DNA of 64,000 nucleotides from Allomyces macrogynus ATCC 38327 (GCA_000151295.1 GG745328.1:605634-669633); one strand, 5' to 3'; positions 34,724-46,388 are shown, counted from the first letter of the stretch. Notes: a model not told the origin generated them from the letters alone. Numbers and translations are program-made.

Positions 34724-37700
34724 ATGGCGGCAGTCGCAGATTTGCGTGACGACCACTTGGCCGCCGTGTATCATGCACACCCAGACATGCATCGCGTGTG
34801 CGTGCCGCCCGCCGCGTGGATTGCGGACGCGGCGGATCCAGCGGCAGCGGGAGCTGCAGGGTCAACCGAGGTCCCGAGCGACGAGGAAGGGTCGGTGGTC
34901 GTGCTCGGCGACGACTTGGAGCTCAAGACGTGTTTGATGCCGATTCGGAAAAGACGGTACTGGTCATCAGGGACAGCGACGACGAGGACGACGATGACAA
35001 GTTTGTCGCGGATTCCGACCAGGGCGCAAAAATTAGTTCCAGAGAGTGCGGTTGCTGCGTCCTCATCGAAGGCGGGTTCGGCAGCGGGGCCTAAATTGCC
35101 GCACAACAAGCGCCAGTGCCAGCAAAACCCGAATTGCTTGCTTCATTTGGGCCTGGCCGAGTGGTCTCGCAAGGGTACGTCGTTGGCTCGATAGTTGTTG
35201 TGCCAGTCGACGTGGTGTTTAGATTTGGGTTGCCCGCGATAGACGCCAAGGCGCGCTTCGTTGAACGCGAGCTCAAAATGTTTGGCGCGCACGTCGACCC
35301 GGCCCTACTGCTCGCCGCCGCGACCGAATCAGACCCGCACGCGGGCGTTGGTCTCGTGAATCTCGGCGCGACGTGCTACATCAACAGTTTGCAGTCGACA
35401 GTCGGCGCGATCGAAGCGCAGGGGAACTGACGACCTTTCTCATCCTTCTCCTTCGGATTTAGGTCCTGTTCTGGGGCGTGACGTTCCGAACACGCGTCTA
35501 CCAGCACGCATCCGCGTCGCCAATTCTCGCCCAGCTCGGCGGCGTGTTTGCGTTCCTGCAGCAGGGCCATCTCCCGACGTAACGTACGCGCCGCGTGAGC
35601 TGATTCAGTACCTGGAAATCAACCCGGGCATCCAGCAGGACGCGCAAGAGTTTGGCAAGCTTTTGCTGCAGGTTATCGAGGAGCAGTGTTCCGCGTTTGA
35701 CCAGCCGATACAAGTCCGTTTTGAATTCTCCATCCTCCCATTCAACCTTTTTACCGACCGCTCACGACCACGATCACGGTCACTCTCTAGCTCGGCGGCA
35801 CGTCCAGTACGTGACCGAGTGCCAAGGCTGCGGCACCGCGACTCGATTTGCGCCGAGCCGATTCCACGAACTCGTGCTCAGTCCAGCCGCGCGGCTGCAG
35901 AACACGGTCGAGGTCATGCTCGACGCTCTGTTTGCGGCCGAGCGCATGACGGACAGCAACCAGGTGCAGTGCGCGACGTGCGGGTGCAAGCAGGACGTGG
36001 ACTGGCGCATGGAAGTCGACCAGCTCGGTAACGTGCATTGCCTGCAAGTCTCGCAGTTCGCGTTCGACCCGAAGACCATGACCAAGAATAAGAACCAGCA
36101 CTCGATCCGGATCCCGCACCAGCTCGTCGACATGGCCACGATCCCGGGCGACTGGGTGCTGACGGGCATGGTCATGCACAAGGGCGCGAGCACCGATTAC
36201 GGGCACTACATTGCGCACGTGCGCCCGCGCGCCGATGGGCCGTGGCTGTGCCTCGACGACGACAAGTGCACGGTCATGCCGGACCCGCCGGACCCGCTCG
36301 GATCGACGCAGGCCTATCTCTTGTTCTACACGCGCGCCGAGCTCGTTGTGCATCCGCCGCCCGCCCCGGAGCCGCCGCAACTCGATGCGCTGGCTGTGCA
36401 AATGGAGGTGGACGATCATCTCGCCCAGAAACGGCAGTCGCAGGAGCAGTTCATATTTGATGCTTGACTGACGTTTGCGTTCTGGGTCAGGCTTCGCTCA
36501 TTTTAGCGATTTGTGCTGCGTCTGTAGAATTGACCAGGTCGTCGAGGACCTTGAGCGCTCGTTCAAATTGCGGCGAGACATGTTTGCCCAGTTGCATCCC
36601 CGACACGTCGACGTGCGTGTCATACATAACCAGTGTGTTCGCGCCAATCCGCACAACACATGCTCACTTTGCTGTCACCCCGCGATAGGACCCATGCGCC
36701 TACATCCCAACAGCCTATCTCGAGCAAGTGTTCGCGTTTGACCCGCTCATCCGCCAAATGCCGCCGCTTGACATGACCGCGTTCCAATGCCAGCACCACC
36801 GTCTCGATCCGCGTGTGCTCGGGCAAGTCAAGCGCGTCGCGCTCGCTGCCGCGCACAAGTACACCCAACCCGTCGGCGCCTTTCTCGACCACGAGTCCGG
36901 CCCGTGCCGCGACTTCGTTGCCGCCGTCGTGCACGACCACCAGCAACGGCGGATGGGCCGCAGCGCGTTCGACGACTGGGACGCGGCTGCGCTCGACGGC
37001 GACCCGCGCGCCGCCAGGGCGCCGATAGCGTGGGCCGCCGACGTGAATCGCACGCGTGTCGTTTCGGACCCGAACAAGCAGACCGAACAAGCAGACACTC
37101 GCGCATTGGCGATGGGGCCGCAACGGATCGCCGTGTCGGAAGCGCAGGTCGCGCTGCTGGCTAACTTGTACCCGCACGTGCACTTGCCACGCATGACCAA
37201 GACGGTGTGCCCGGATTGCGCGGCCGTGCACGCGGCGATGCAGGCGTCGCTCAACGACTCGCGCCAACAGGTGGCGCGCGAATTGGCCGAGTTCCCGTTG
37301 CGCTTGCGCGCTCCGTCTTTGCGAGACGAGTTGCCGGTCGTGCCCGACGACTACGTGCTTGTCGAGGGCGGGTTTCTTGAATCGTGGCGCACGTGGGTCA
37401 ACGAGCCGGACAGCGCGATGCGGCCGAGAGCGATTGATGGCACGCGCCTTTTGTGCGAGCACGGCAAGGTCCATGTCGACCCGCGCGCTAAACTCGACCG
37501 CAGTCTCGTGTTTGATTGTGCCCGCGAGTCGCGGCATGTGGGAGCGGATTGCTGAGCTGTTCCCCGCCGAGGGCGACCTGGTGCTCGATAACTCGTTTGA
37601 GGTCTGTGCCGAGTGCCGTGTTCCGTGGCTCATTCAAACGTGCGGCAATTTCGAGCTGGAAATCACGATTGAGCGCGCTCTCGACATTGCCTCGGTTAGC

Positions 37701-38333
37701 GCGACGACGGCGACCGGACGCAAGCGCCGGCGCCCGGCGAAGACGGAGGTGTTGATCAAAATCACCGAGACACTGCGCGATGCCAAGATATCGGTGCGTC
37801 CTCTGTTCAAGATTCTGACCTGACCGTTTCGGATACTTGTGCTGACAGCTAGCCCCACTCCCTTCCACTAGCTGATCGAATTCGCCGGCGTCTACCCCAT
37901 GGACCAGCGGCTCTTCTTCGACGGCGTCGAGCTCACCGACATGTCGGCAACCATCCTGCAACTCGCCCTCTACAACGGGCGTGTGCTGACGCTTGCTGTC
38001 GACGAGGCGCGCAACACGTCGCCCGACCGCAGCGGCGAGCGCGCGCGCGAATTCGGGTTCACGGGCCTCTTGCAGCGCGGGCGCGGCGGTACCGGCGATA
38101 GCAGCGCGCAGTCACCTGTGCCGCAAGCTCATCCGCCTTGGCCCGAGATCTTACCAGACCGGACCGTGGTGTTGGAGCTGACCACCGACGAAAAAGAGGC
38201 CGAAGAAGATATCATGGCGATACTCATGGACATGGATGTTGACATGGACGCGCCGCAGGTCCCGTGCCCGACGTGCACGTTCTTGAACACGGCCTTCGTG
38301 CAGGTGTGCGAGGTGTGCGAGAACGCGCTGTGA
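34724..38333 (+). CDS. USP48-like: USP48-like ubiquitin carboxyl-terminal hydrolase (C19 peptidase)
   Basis: Eight exons: 34724-35174, 35243-35400, 35463-35713, 35791 (or 35808)-36448, 36528-36612, 36689 to about 37540, its continuation to 37793, and 37872-38333. Family landmarks in order: QNPNCLLHLG near 35125; the Cys box NLGATCYINS (35359-35388, catalytic Cys in ATCY); QQDAQEFGKLL near 35630; a zinc ribbon (TECQGCG and QCATCGC); the His box DYGHYIAHV near 36200 and LLFYTRAEL; DUSP-like Cys pairs (CPDC, CEHG, CAEC); a ubiquitin-like domain (ETLRDAKIS to LFFDGVEL); and a RanBP2-type zinc finger (CPTCTFLN, CEVCEN) at the end. In animals USP48 is a nuclear deubiquitinase with this layout; the terminal RanBP2 finger is an extra here. 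The frame is broken at about 34931/35030, 35576, 35807 and 37500-37545, and a one-base correction at each restores family sequence. It is either an active gene with consensus errors or a recent pseudogene; I favour the former. Confidence 0.8.
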
Positions 38334-38513
38334 TAGGAGCTGGCAGAGAAGAGAAGGTAGATGGGTGGATGGGTTTGTTGTTCAATCAATACTAATCACA
38401 TTATTAATACACGCCGGGCAAAAATGAGCGCGGAAGAGCCGAAGACGCGAAGGAAAAATCGAGCGGTCAGGCCAGCCAAAACGGCACGGCGGCCCAACAT
38501 TCCCGCGGTGCTG
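38334..38513. other. Convergent 3' spacer
   Basis: 180 bp between the tail-to-tail USP48-like (+) and Dus-like (-) genes. It contains an AT-rich stretch (around 38385-38405), presumably shared polyadenylation sequence. Confidence 0.5.
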
Positions 38514-39980
38514 TCAGTAGCCGCCGCGAGCCTCGCGCCGCCGCAGGCGCTGCAGCCTTTCAAGTGCGGCCTCGATGATGCGGAACACGGGGCCCGGGGT
38601 ATACTCGTCGGTGGACGCGCCGCGGTCCGCAGCATAGTAGGGCGACGATGGGTGCGTGACGCCCGGAGTTGCGACGGCGTGCCGTGCGCGATTGAGTTCG
38701 TCGAGCAGCAGCCGGCGGAAAGCGGTGCCTTCGCGGTGCTGGAAGACGGGGAAGAGCGGCACGAGCAGTTCGGTTGCCGCGTACGGGTGGCCGAACATGT
38801 GTTGCGCAACGTCGGCGTAGTCTGTAAATGAGCAAAGATGACGTCAGCGTGGGCTGTTGTCTGGTCGCGAGAAAGTGGAGAAGGGACGGACATGCGTATT
38901 CGAGGACGAGCTGGTCGCGGTTCACACCGTGCGCGCGACACGGTGGGTCCCGAATCACGTCGAGCAAACCAACGGGATTCGCGACAACGGAACGGCCCAG
39001 AACGACGCCGTCGACGTAGCCCTCGGTCGCATGCCGGTGCACGTCGTTGTATGTCACGCGCGAGAACGCGCTCAAGTCCACATCCACCTCCAAATTCGGC
39101 CATCGCTGCTTGATTTCCCAGGCATCGGCTGGGTCGAGGCCACGCGCATCAAGGACCAACCTCGGCGGGCGGCCGGGGACTGCAGATAGCGGCCGCACAT
39201 ACTTGTCAGGGTCGTTCATGACCACGGCGAGTGGGTATACGAGCGTGACCGGGTCATGGTGGTTCCCGCCACGCAATGCGGCCACTACATCTCGAACCCA
39301 TGCTGGGTCGGCGAGTTGACGCGCAATACCGCCGCCGCCGTCGTCACCGCGGTTCTTGCACCGCGCGTATTGCGGCCACACACCGTTCCACGCGATGCCA
39401 TGCGCGGTCGCGACGTAGCCCGTGTCGCGCAGCATTTGCGCAGCCACGGCGAGCTCGTGCGGGTCAGTACCCGACACGTAGGGCGCCGTGTGTGGCGTGA
39501 CCACGCCGAGATAGCGCTGCAGTGATCGCGGCCGGTCGGTGAGGGCGCGGGCCGCGCGCGTCTCCATGACTTGAGGGGTCGTCGGCGATATTAGCCACAT
39601 GAGGTAGCGCCAGTGCGGGTCAATAGCTTCGCGCATCGATTGGACCGTAACGCGAAAAGATGGCGGCAGCGGAGTGAGGTTCGGATCGTCTGCTCGTGAG
39701 CGTGGTCGGGCGGGTCGGGTTGGTGTCGCAGCACGGTCCTGCGAGGCGGCACATGGAGACGAGTGGGTGAAGGACGTGCACGTCGTTCTCTTGGCCGAAT
39801 TGGAGGTCGAATCGCTGGCCGTAGTCGTCGTGATCGTGCGGATTGGTGGTGCGAGCGGCAGAGAAGTCGCGACGGGTGAGCAGAGTGATCGCACGGACGC
39901 CCAGATCCATTGCGACGCGGTATGTGGTGCCGGTATCCTCGACGTCGGTGACCTTGGTAATGGCGGCTTGCTACGGGGCC
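38514..39980 (-). CDS. Dihydrouridine-synthase-like (Dus4/Dus1-type) TIM-barrel protein lacking catalytic residues
   Basis: Exons on the minus strand: a first clear segment from about 39978 to 39780 (TKVTDVEDTGTTYRVAMDLG, ITLLTRRDF), a long segment from about 39720 to 38892, and a last exon 38821-38514 joined by a GT-AG intron (38891-38822). The junction near 39720-39780 is unresolved (a very short intron or an indel). The order matches Dus proteins: a region like APMVxxSxLxFR, YTPM, then FxxxDP, then GCPQ, AxL, VKIR, TVHGR, NGxI, DGVMxxRGxxxNP. Here the equivalents are VTDVEDTGTTYR, PYVSGTDPHEL, NGVWPQYAR, GIARQLADPAWVRDVV, VTLVYPL, LVLDARG, VDVDLSAFS and DGVVLGRSVVANP. The catalytic Cys of GCP is Trp, and the Lys and His of the FMN/tRNA site are gone. 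I infer a pseudoenzyme or new activity; the family call is moderate. The true start is not identified: an upstream frame is in phase but separated by an in-frame TAG at about 39979. Confidence 0.5.
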
Positions 39981-41482
39981 TCCTTGGGCTTGCAGGGTCG
40001 TCGCGGGCCAGATGCAGCGTGCTGGTTGATACTGGCGTACTGGGCACGCTGGTCGCTGATCGCACTGCGATCCTTGGTGTTCGGACCCCACAACGGCACG
40101 CGGCGCACGCGGCGCTCATGTTTATTGGCGTGCGATCGGGTTCCGCTCCGCTCGTGCTCTTGCAGCGCGCTGTCGTCGTCGTGGTGATCGTGCCGGGTCG
40201 AGTGTTGCCAGTTGGGCTGGCGCTGCTGGCGGCCACTTGGCCGCGATCAGCTCAAGCTGGAGAAGTGGCACGTGTGTAGGCCGTCAAAAACATCCTTGCC
40301 TGATGTCCAAGTGACGTGGACCTGATCAAGAGGACTTGGCTGCAAGACCATTTCGGTCTTGGCGCTTTTTGCATTTCACGCTCGCTCCCCTCTGCTCTCC
40401 TCACCGAGTCTCCAGCCAGCAACAATCCTCTCAGTGGCAGCAAGCATAGATCTTTGCCGTTTGCTCCCTTGAGGCCGCATCTCTCTCTGTTCATTTCATC
40501 GCTCATACATGCCTGGTCGGTTTGGACCATCACAAATTTGAGGAGGTCCATTATGGAATACGGTAGAAACGGATGGACCTTGGTGGATCAAGCATCCGGG
40601 CATCTACTGTATCTGAATGGCCGCCAACAGTTTGGCATGACGCTTGGCTCATTCTGCCTTGGCGCAACGACCATTGCAGGCCCATCGTGATAGATGATGA
40701 TTATGATCGCTATACGTGGCGGGAATGGACGGCGCCTCCCAACGCAAGTCCGTCGCGAAGATGGACGCCTCTCCCCTTCCCTATTGAACAGCTGTCCACG
40801 ATGCATCTTGCAAATAGATGGGAGGTGTTGCGGTGTGGACAGCTAAAAGCAGAGCATGAACTGGCCGTTATTGACTGATCCTGATGATGTTGATTCATGG
40901 TGATGCTTGAGCCAGTGACGTCCATACACCTCCAATGCCAATTTAGAATCGCGTTCTAGCACAAGCCTGGATTACTGATCTCTGCTGCCCAATCTTTTCA
41001 AAGCATGAACTGTCAACTACACCCCCTCGCTCGAGATCTGGGCCAATGCGAATCCTCAAACAATACCTTTCCGCGAGCGTGGCCGGTGGAGAACTGAGCC
41101 ATGATGATATTCTCTATCACCGTGGGCATCGTTTCGGGGGTGGATGGGGACTCGACATCCGCAATGTTGGCGGAAATGGTTCGGCGCCCCAGCGGTCATC
41201 CTCGTCCATCGCTGATCATGGCGCTACAGATCTGGCCACACCATTCTACAGGTGGTCACTGTTCAGGGATTCCACGACCGACAGGCCGTTGCGCAGAGCG
41301 AGATGCACCCGACACGAGGTCGGGAAGGAAACAAATGTGTCATGCTCGGCATAACTGGATAAAACATGACAGGAGCGAGGGCAGCACCATTGAGGATGCT
41401 CGATCAACAACAAGCAAACAAAGGGAAGCAGGAAATGCACATAAATACTAGTCAATACCCTCCCACATCACGACAGCACTTC
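39981..41482. other. Region without a supported gene; lower GC from about 40300 to 41460
   Basis: The first 280 bp may contain the 5' exon of the Dus-like gene on the minus strand. From about 40300 to 41460 the base composition drops towards equal AT and GC and no frame shows the local codon bias, although frames of about 100 codons exist at 40316-40690 and 40573-40878 (+). This could be decayed sequence or a long 3' flank of the AT-hook gene. Confidence 0.4.
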
Positions 41483-43389
41483 TCACGCAAACGGATTGTT
41501 CTCCAAATCGCTCTGAAACTGGACCACGGGCCGCGCGCTCGCACGCCCACGCGCGGCGCCCGGCGTCGACAGCCGCGACCACATGGACCCGACCGCCGAA
41601 AAGACGTGCGAGAAGAGCGAAGTGGGCGCCGTGGGCGTGGTTGACGGTGGAGCCGCACTCGACCCAGCAACGGCATGAACGCGCATCGGCCGCGCCGAGT
41701 GCGACGGCGTGGTCGCGGCCGACGGGTGGTAGACGGTCTCCGCATCATCATCGTCCTCCCCATCATCCTCGGCGGCATCGGGCGACGCCGATGCTGGCGC
41801 GGGTGCGGGCGCTTGCGGGGCCTTGAGCTCATCTTGAGCCGTGGGAGTCGTGTCGTCCTCGAGCGGCGACGGCGCCGTGACCACCGCAATCGCCGACGAC
41901 CCTTCGGGCGACGACAAGATCGCTTGCAGGAACGAGTTGGCGCGCATCGCCTCGGCCTCGGGGTCGACGGGCGAGGCAACGGGCGCACCGCGCGGCATCC
42001 CCGCACCGCGGCGCCCGCTCATCATAATCCGCGTGTTCTGCTTGGATGCCGGATGCACCTGCATTTCCGTGAGCTTGTACTCGTCGAGGGATCTCATGAG
42101 CGACCGGTACCCATCGGTCGAAATCACACCCTTGGACCTTTTACTGCGCGTCGACTCGATACTCTTCCGGTCGTACTCGCAGGGCGAGTGCGTCAGCAGG
42201 ACTTGCTTGGAGGCCGAGAAGGAGACACTGCGCGCAAGTGCTGGACGGCGGTTTGGTGTGAAGAGCGCGAGTGCTGCGCGCGACGCCGTCGGCGGGTCGG
42301 CGTGCGTGCCGGTGAACCGGTGCACGGCGACTGTCGATGGCCGGCGCGGCTCGCGCTTGACCGACTGCGCGGTCGGCGTCGATGGGACAGAAAGCGGCGA
42401 CGCGACCTGCGGCGGCTTGGCGACCGACCACGACGAGGCGTCGACGAATGGCGTCAGACCCGTCGTCGTGTGTGGTGCGGGCGGAGCCGCCGCATTGATA
42501 TCGGTAATGGAGAGAATCGAACGCGTCATGTTCGCAGCAGCAGCCGACTCGGCGGCCGGCTCGGGCACGGAATCGAGCAGCTTGACACCGCCCGATGACC
42601 ACCGGCGGCGCCGTGGCGTCCACATGGCCGTTACGGGAGTGTCGACCGGGGGCAGCGGCAGCAGGAGCGTGGGCGGCGACTCGGGCGGGACCTCGGGTGG
42701 GTCCGGGACCTGGTCCATGGGCTGTTCGGTCTGCTCGAGCGCTGCCTGCTCAGCGGCGACGGGAACGCTGTCGACGACTATGGCGTCGTCGGATTCCTTG
42801 GGCAACGGCGTCTTGCGCGGCCTGCCGCGCCCCCGTTTCACGCCGTCAGCCGTCGTCGACGTTGTCGTCGTCTTGCGGCTCTTGGACGCAGACGCAGCGC
42901 TCGCCACCGTCGTGGTCGTCGTTTTGCGAGCCGCGCGCTTAGCCGGTGCATGGATCTCGCCCGTGCTCCGCGCGGGCGCCGGCGCGGCGACCGACGAGCT
43001 TGGAGCCTGGTCGAGCGCACTAGCCCGGTACCGTGCACGAGTCATGTACCCGGCAGAAGAGGCCGTGTTATCGTAGGGCGTCGTACGTGCGCGCTTGACC
43101 GGCCGCTTTTCAACGGGACCTGCCTCAGCTTGGGGCTCGTTGAGATGATCATCGTCCTCGGCCGAGGGCGCGGCGCGCGTGCGCTTGCGAGTCGGCTTGG
43201 CGACGATAGTGGCGGTCGCGGCCGCTGCAGCAGTAGAGGCTTGTCGACGACTGCGCGACGGGGCCAATGAGCTGGCTTCAGGTGCAGGCTCTTGCGATGC
43301 TGCAACTGTCGTCGCTGCCGTAGAAGACGACGAAGTTGCGGTACGGCGTCGGCCGCGGGCGCCGCCTTCTTGCGCGGCGTTGAGGCCAT
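41483..43389 (-). CDS. AT-hook, low-complexity nuclear protein (~635 aa)
   Basis: The long frame is open from 43432 to a stop at 41483. Its upstream end has no ATG, but ATG 43387-43389 in a neighbouring frame starts a natural-looking basic N-terminus (MASTPRKKAAPAADA). This would join the long frame if one base were missing near 43350; an alternative in-frame start is Met43051. The body is Ser/Thr/Pro/Ala-rich with basic patches (KPTRKRTRAAP, RPVKRARTT) and one AT-hook (KRGRGRPRKTPLP) at about 42820-42850. It also has a conserved-looking helix (GYRSLMRSLDEYKLTEMQ) near 42080 and a C-terminal segment (SLFSHVFSAVGSMWSRLSTP). DNA binding in the minor groove is implied by the AT-hook only; no further function can be given. 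Confidence 0.6.
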
Positions 43390-43794
43390 GGTTGCGGAGC
43401 AAACGTAGAGCAGGAGCAAGGGAGGTGGACAAGAGTAATGGGCTGGAAGGAGCGGCGGGCAGGGCACACTCCCAATCGACCGACAGGGTGGAGAAGACGG
43501 CAGCGACGGCGACGGTGCGAGTGCGGGCAGTCGTGAGCGGATCTGGGCGGGCGCTGTCGTCGTCGTCGTCGTCTCGACGACAGCGGGTGGTGTCGACGTG
43601 ACGATGACGAGACGGAGAGAGGAAGAAGCTGAGCCAACGACGGTGCTTAAGGCGTCACATCCGCTCCAAGTTCATATCTCCTTTTGTGGCTCGCCAAAAA
43701 GTTCGACTAGCAGCAGCACAGCCAATGCATCTCCCAACCAAACCAAACCGCAATACATACACGCGCGCCACGACCATCCCTGGTCAATGAGAAA
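43390..43794. other. Intergenic region
   Basis: About 400 bp between two same-strand genes, holding the promoter of the AT-hook gene and the 3' UTR of the AIF gene. CGTCGT-type trinucleotide runs occur near 43550-43580. No gene seen. Confidence 0.45.
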
Positions 43795-45700
43795 TTACGC
43801 AAAGATGTCAAACTGCTTGGCGAGCTCGTTGGCCTCGGCCGGCTTGTGCTTGCCGAGCAGCACGCGGCGCGCGACATCGACCTTGCCGTGGATGTTGAAC
43901 ATCAAGCAGCCCACAATCGTGTCGTCGCGCACGTAGAAAACGACACCCTTCTTGAACTCGTCCTTGGGCTTTGCCGGGGCCGCGGGAACGGCCACCTTCT
44001 CCTCGCCCTCAGCAGCCGCCGCGGGAGCCGCCGCGGGTGCGTCGGCAGCGGGCTGCTGGCCCCAGACGCCGACCGTGACGAGCGAACTGTCAAGAATCCC
44101 CATGGCCTCGTACCCGATCTTGGGACCGAGGTCCGACCAGAACATGGACTGGTGCGTGAACGCCTTGGGCTTGCCCGCCATCGACCGGCCGGCCCAGCGG
44201 CCACCCAGCACGGCCGCGTCGTAGTGCTCGACACGGCGACGGCCAAGGGCCACATCGTGGAACGATACATTGTCGCCCGCGCAGAACACGTTACGCCGCG
44301 CCTCGAGCTCAGCGTTCACGACAATCCCGCCACGGACCGGGTCAATCTCGAGCCCGGCCTGGCGCGCGAGCTCCACGTTGGGCTCAATGCCCACAGCCAC
44401 AACGACGTGGTCAAACTTGCGCTGCACGCCGTTCGTCTCAACAATGATCTGGTCCGACTCGGCGTCGTACTTGAGCGCCGTGACCTTGGACTTGAAAAGC
44501 ACCTCGACGCCCTCCTTCTGCACCTGTTGCGTCGTCCACCGGGCCAGGTACCGCGGGAAGACGAGCGCCATGTTGCCGTCCTCTGGGAAGACCTGCGTGA
44601 CCTTGGTCTTCTTTGCGAGCGCAACCGACAGCTCCGACCCAAGGAACCCGCCGCCAATCACAGCCACGTGCTTGCCCTGAGCAGCGACCGCAGCGAGCTT
44701 CTTGAAGTCGTCGACCGACCGGTACGTGACGACGCGCTTCTGCGCGGCCTCGGGCAGCGCCTTCTGGTCCGCGAGCGTGCGCGGCGTCCCGCCCGTCGCG
44801 ATCAGGACCTTACCGTACGGTACGGTCGTGCCATTGTCGAGCGTGACGGTCTGTGCATCGACGTCGAGCGCGACGGCGCGGTGGCCCGTCACGAGCTTGA
44901 CGCCCGTACCGGTCGGGTGCAGGTCCGCGGCATTGACCTGCTCGTACTCGCTGGCGTCCTGGTAGAAAAGCGACGTTTCCTTGCCCTCCCAGTTGGTGAA
45001 CTGCAGGTGCGAGGTCACCTCCGGGTCCTCGGAGAACCACAGCTCTTTGGAGAGCGGGGGGCGCTGGTAGGGCGCGTAACGCTCCCCGGTAATGATCAGG
45101 ATCTCGGCGGTCGGGTCGACTTCCTGAATGCCGAGCATGGCCGAGTAGGACGCGGTGCCGCCGCTACACACGGGAAATTGCACAGAGTGCGCATGTCAGC
45201 AAATGAGTGTCACATCGTAATCGTGATCGCATGTTCGCGAGATAAACGCACCCGATCAGCACGTATTGGAAGCGATCCGGCACCACGACGGCCTTCTCCG
45301 TCTCCGCGGCGGTCTTCTCATCCTTGTCCTCGACCTCGGCCGCGGGCGCCGCGTGCGCCGGCGCGGGCCCAACGGCCTCAGAGCGGTGCGCGTAGTACTT
45401 TTCCGGCGGCTTGGTGATGGCCAGGAACTACACGATCGGCTCTTATTCATCAGCTCCATACCATTTTGATCAGAGGTGCAAAGCGACACGCACCGCCGGA
45501 ACAAAGAACAGCGCCGAGGCAATCGCCCACAGCGCATTCGATCCATCCGACGGCGACTTGTGCGACTGGTGGTGCGACTCGGACGATGCGAAGCGGCGCG
45601 CGATCGCGCGAGCGGGAGTCGAGCGCGGCACGGCGGTACGGATCGCCGGGGCGGCAGCGGCACGGGCGCGCGTGGCGCGCAGTAGGAGCTGGCTCGCCAT
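43795..45700 (-). CDS. AIFM1-like: Mitochondrial apoptosis-inducing-factor-type oxidoreductase (AIFM1-like), 583 aa
   Basis: Exons 45700-45494, 45427-45252 and 45163-43795; GT-AG introns, phases 0 and 2. The N-terminus is an Arg/Ala-rich mitochondrial targeting sequence (MASQLLLRATRARAAAA to ARRFASSES), followed by a single membrane helix (ALWAIASALFFVPAV). The FAD-binding Rossmann motif is VLIGGGTASYSAMLGI, followed by PPLSKELWFSEDPEV, IATGGTPR, the NAD(P)H site VAVIGGGFLGSELSVAL, VFPEDGNMA, AVGIEPNVELA, and NVFCAGDNVSFHD. Next come LGRRRVEHYDAAVLGG and the AIF-specific QSMFWSDLGPKIGYEAMGI with a C-terminal dimerisation-type domain. An Ala/Pro-rich insertion sits in the C-terminal loop. AIF is an inner-membrane NADH oxidase that supports respiratory complex biogenesis and can act in cell death; the latter is not inferable here. 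Confidence 0.95.
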
Positions 45701-46164
45701 GGTGTTGATGGTGCTGCTGCTTGTGGTCGGCGGAGGACTTGAGCCGAGGTGCTGCTGATCGAGCACGGCAAGAGTGGAAGGGATTTGATTTCTGTCGGGC
45801 GTGCACGTGCCTCTCTACCGCAAACTACAGGCTGTGTTCCGATCGCGTCTCTCAGGTCGCCCGCGGTTCGATTCGTGGCCAAACCATTTCAACGATTTTA
45901 CATAGCACGGTGTTGGCAGGTGACAGGGTCTTCATGGTCAAGAATGGTGGAGGAGGAGAGGAAGCGGCCATTTCGGGGCTGGCTTCTCAACCTCAAACGC
46001 ACCCACCTCGAGGCAGGCAGCCCGCGATCCGCTCCTCGTTGGCCATCAAATGACAATCACAATATGTCCCCGAGCAGGGCATCATCCACTTCTTGTCTCT
46101 CCACCAGGTGTGTGCTGCCCGGCGACGCAGCAAGCCGCTCGAGACAAACGTGGCAGGGAACAAT
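45701..46164. other. Intergenic region
   Basis: About 460 bp; promoter side of the AIF gene and left flank of the stray chitin synthase exon. No gene seen. Confidence 0.4.
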
Positions 46165-46388
46165 ACCGCACGATCTGGCTGCTGATTTGGATCATTTTCA
46201 ACGGCGGTCTCGTCGCCATCTTGATTGCGCCTACGGCAATTGGTGCGGAGAACGGTTCGACACTGCGCAAGACCTACCTGCAGTACCTGTTCATTGCCGT
46301 GGCTGCGCTCTCGGCGTTCCGGTTTATTGGGTCGTGCGGGTACCTCGTGTCGCGCGGGCTCTGCGCGCCATTCAAGTCGTGCGGTAAT
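46165..46388 (+). pseudogene. Inverted partial duplicate of the chitin synthase last exon
   Basis: On the plus strand this segment encodes [18 protein letters not shown] and onward to [10 protein letters not shown]. It is almost identical to the C-terminal membrane part of the chitin synthase at 51656-51895, which is on the minus strand. By eye I see only a handful of substitutions over about 224 bp. The frame continues into unrelated sequence after the copy and there is no start upstream, so it is a gene fragment rather than a gene. The short divergence indicates a recent duplication or gene conversion. Confidence 0.88.

Noticed and set aside
35140..35185. Another tRNA-like start (CTGGCCGAGTGGTC) in the USP48-like gene
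   Set aside because: Only an A-box-like word is present, with no anticodon, variable or T arm, and it lies in coding sequence.
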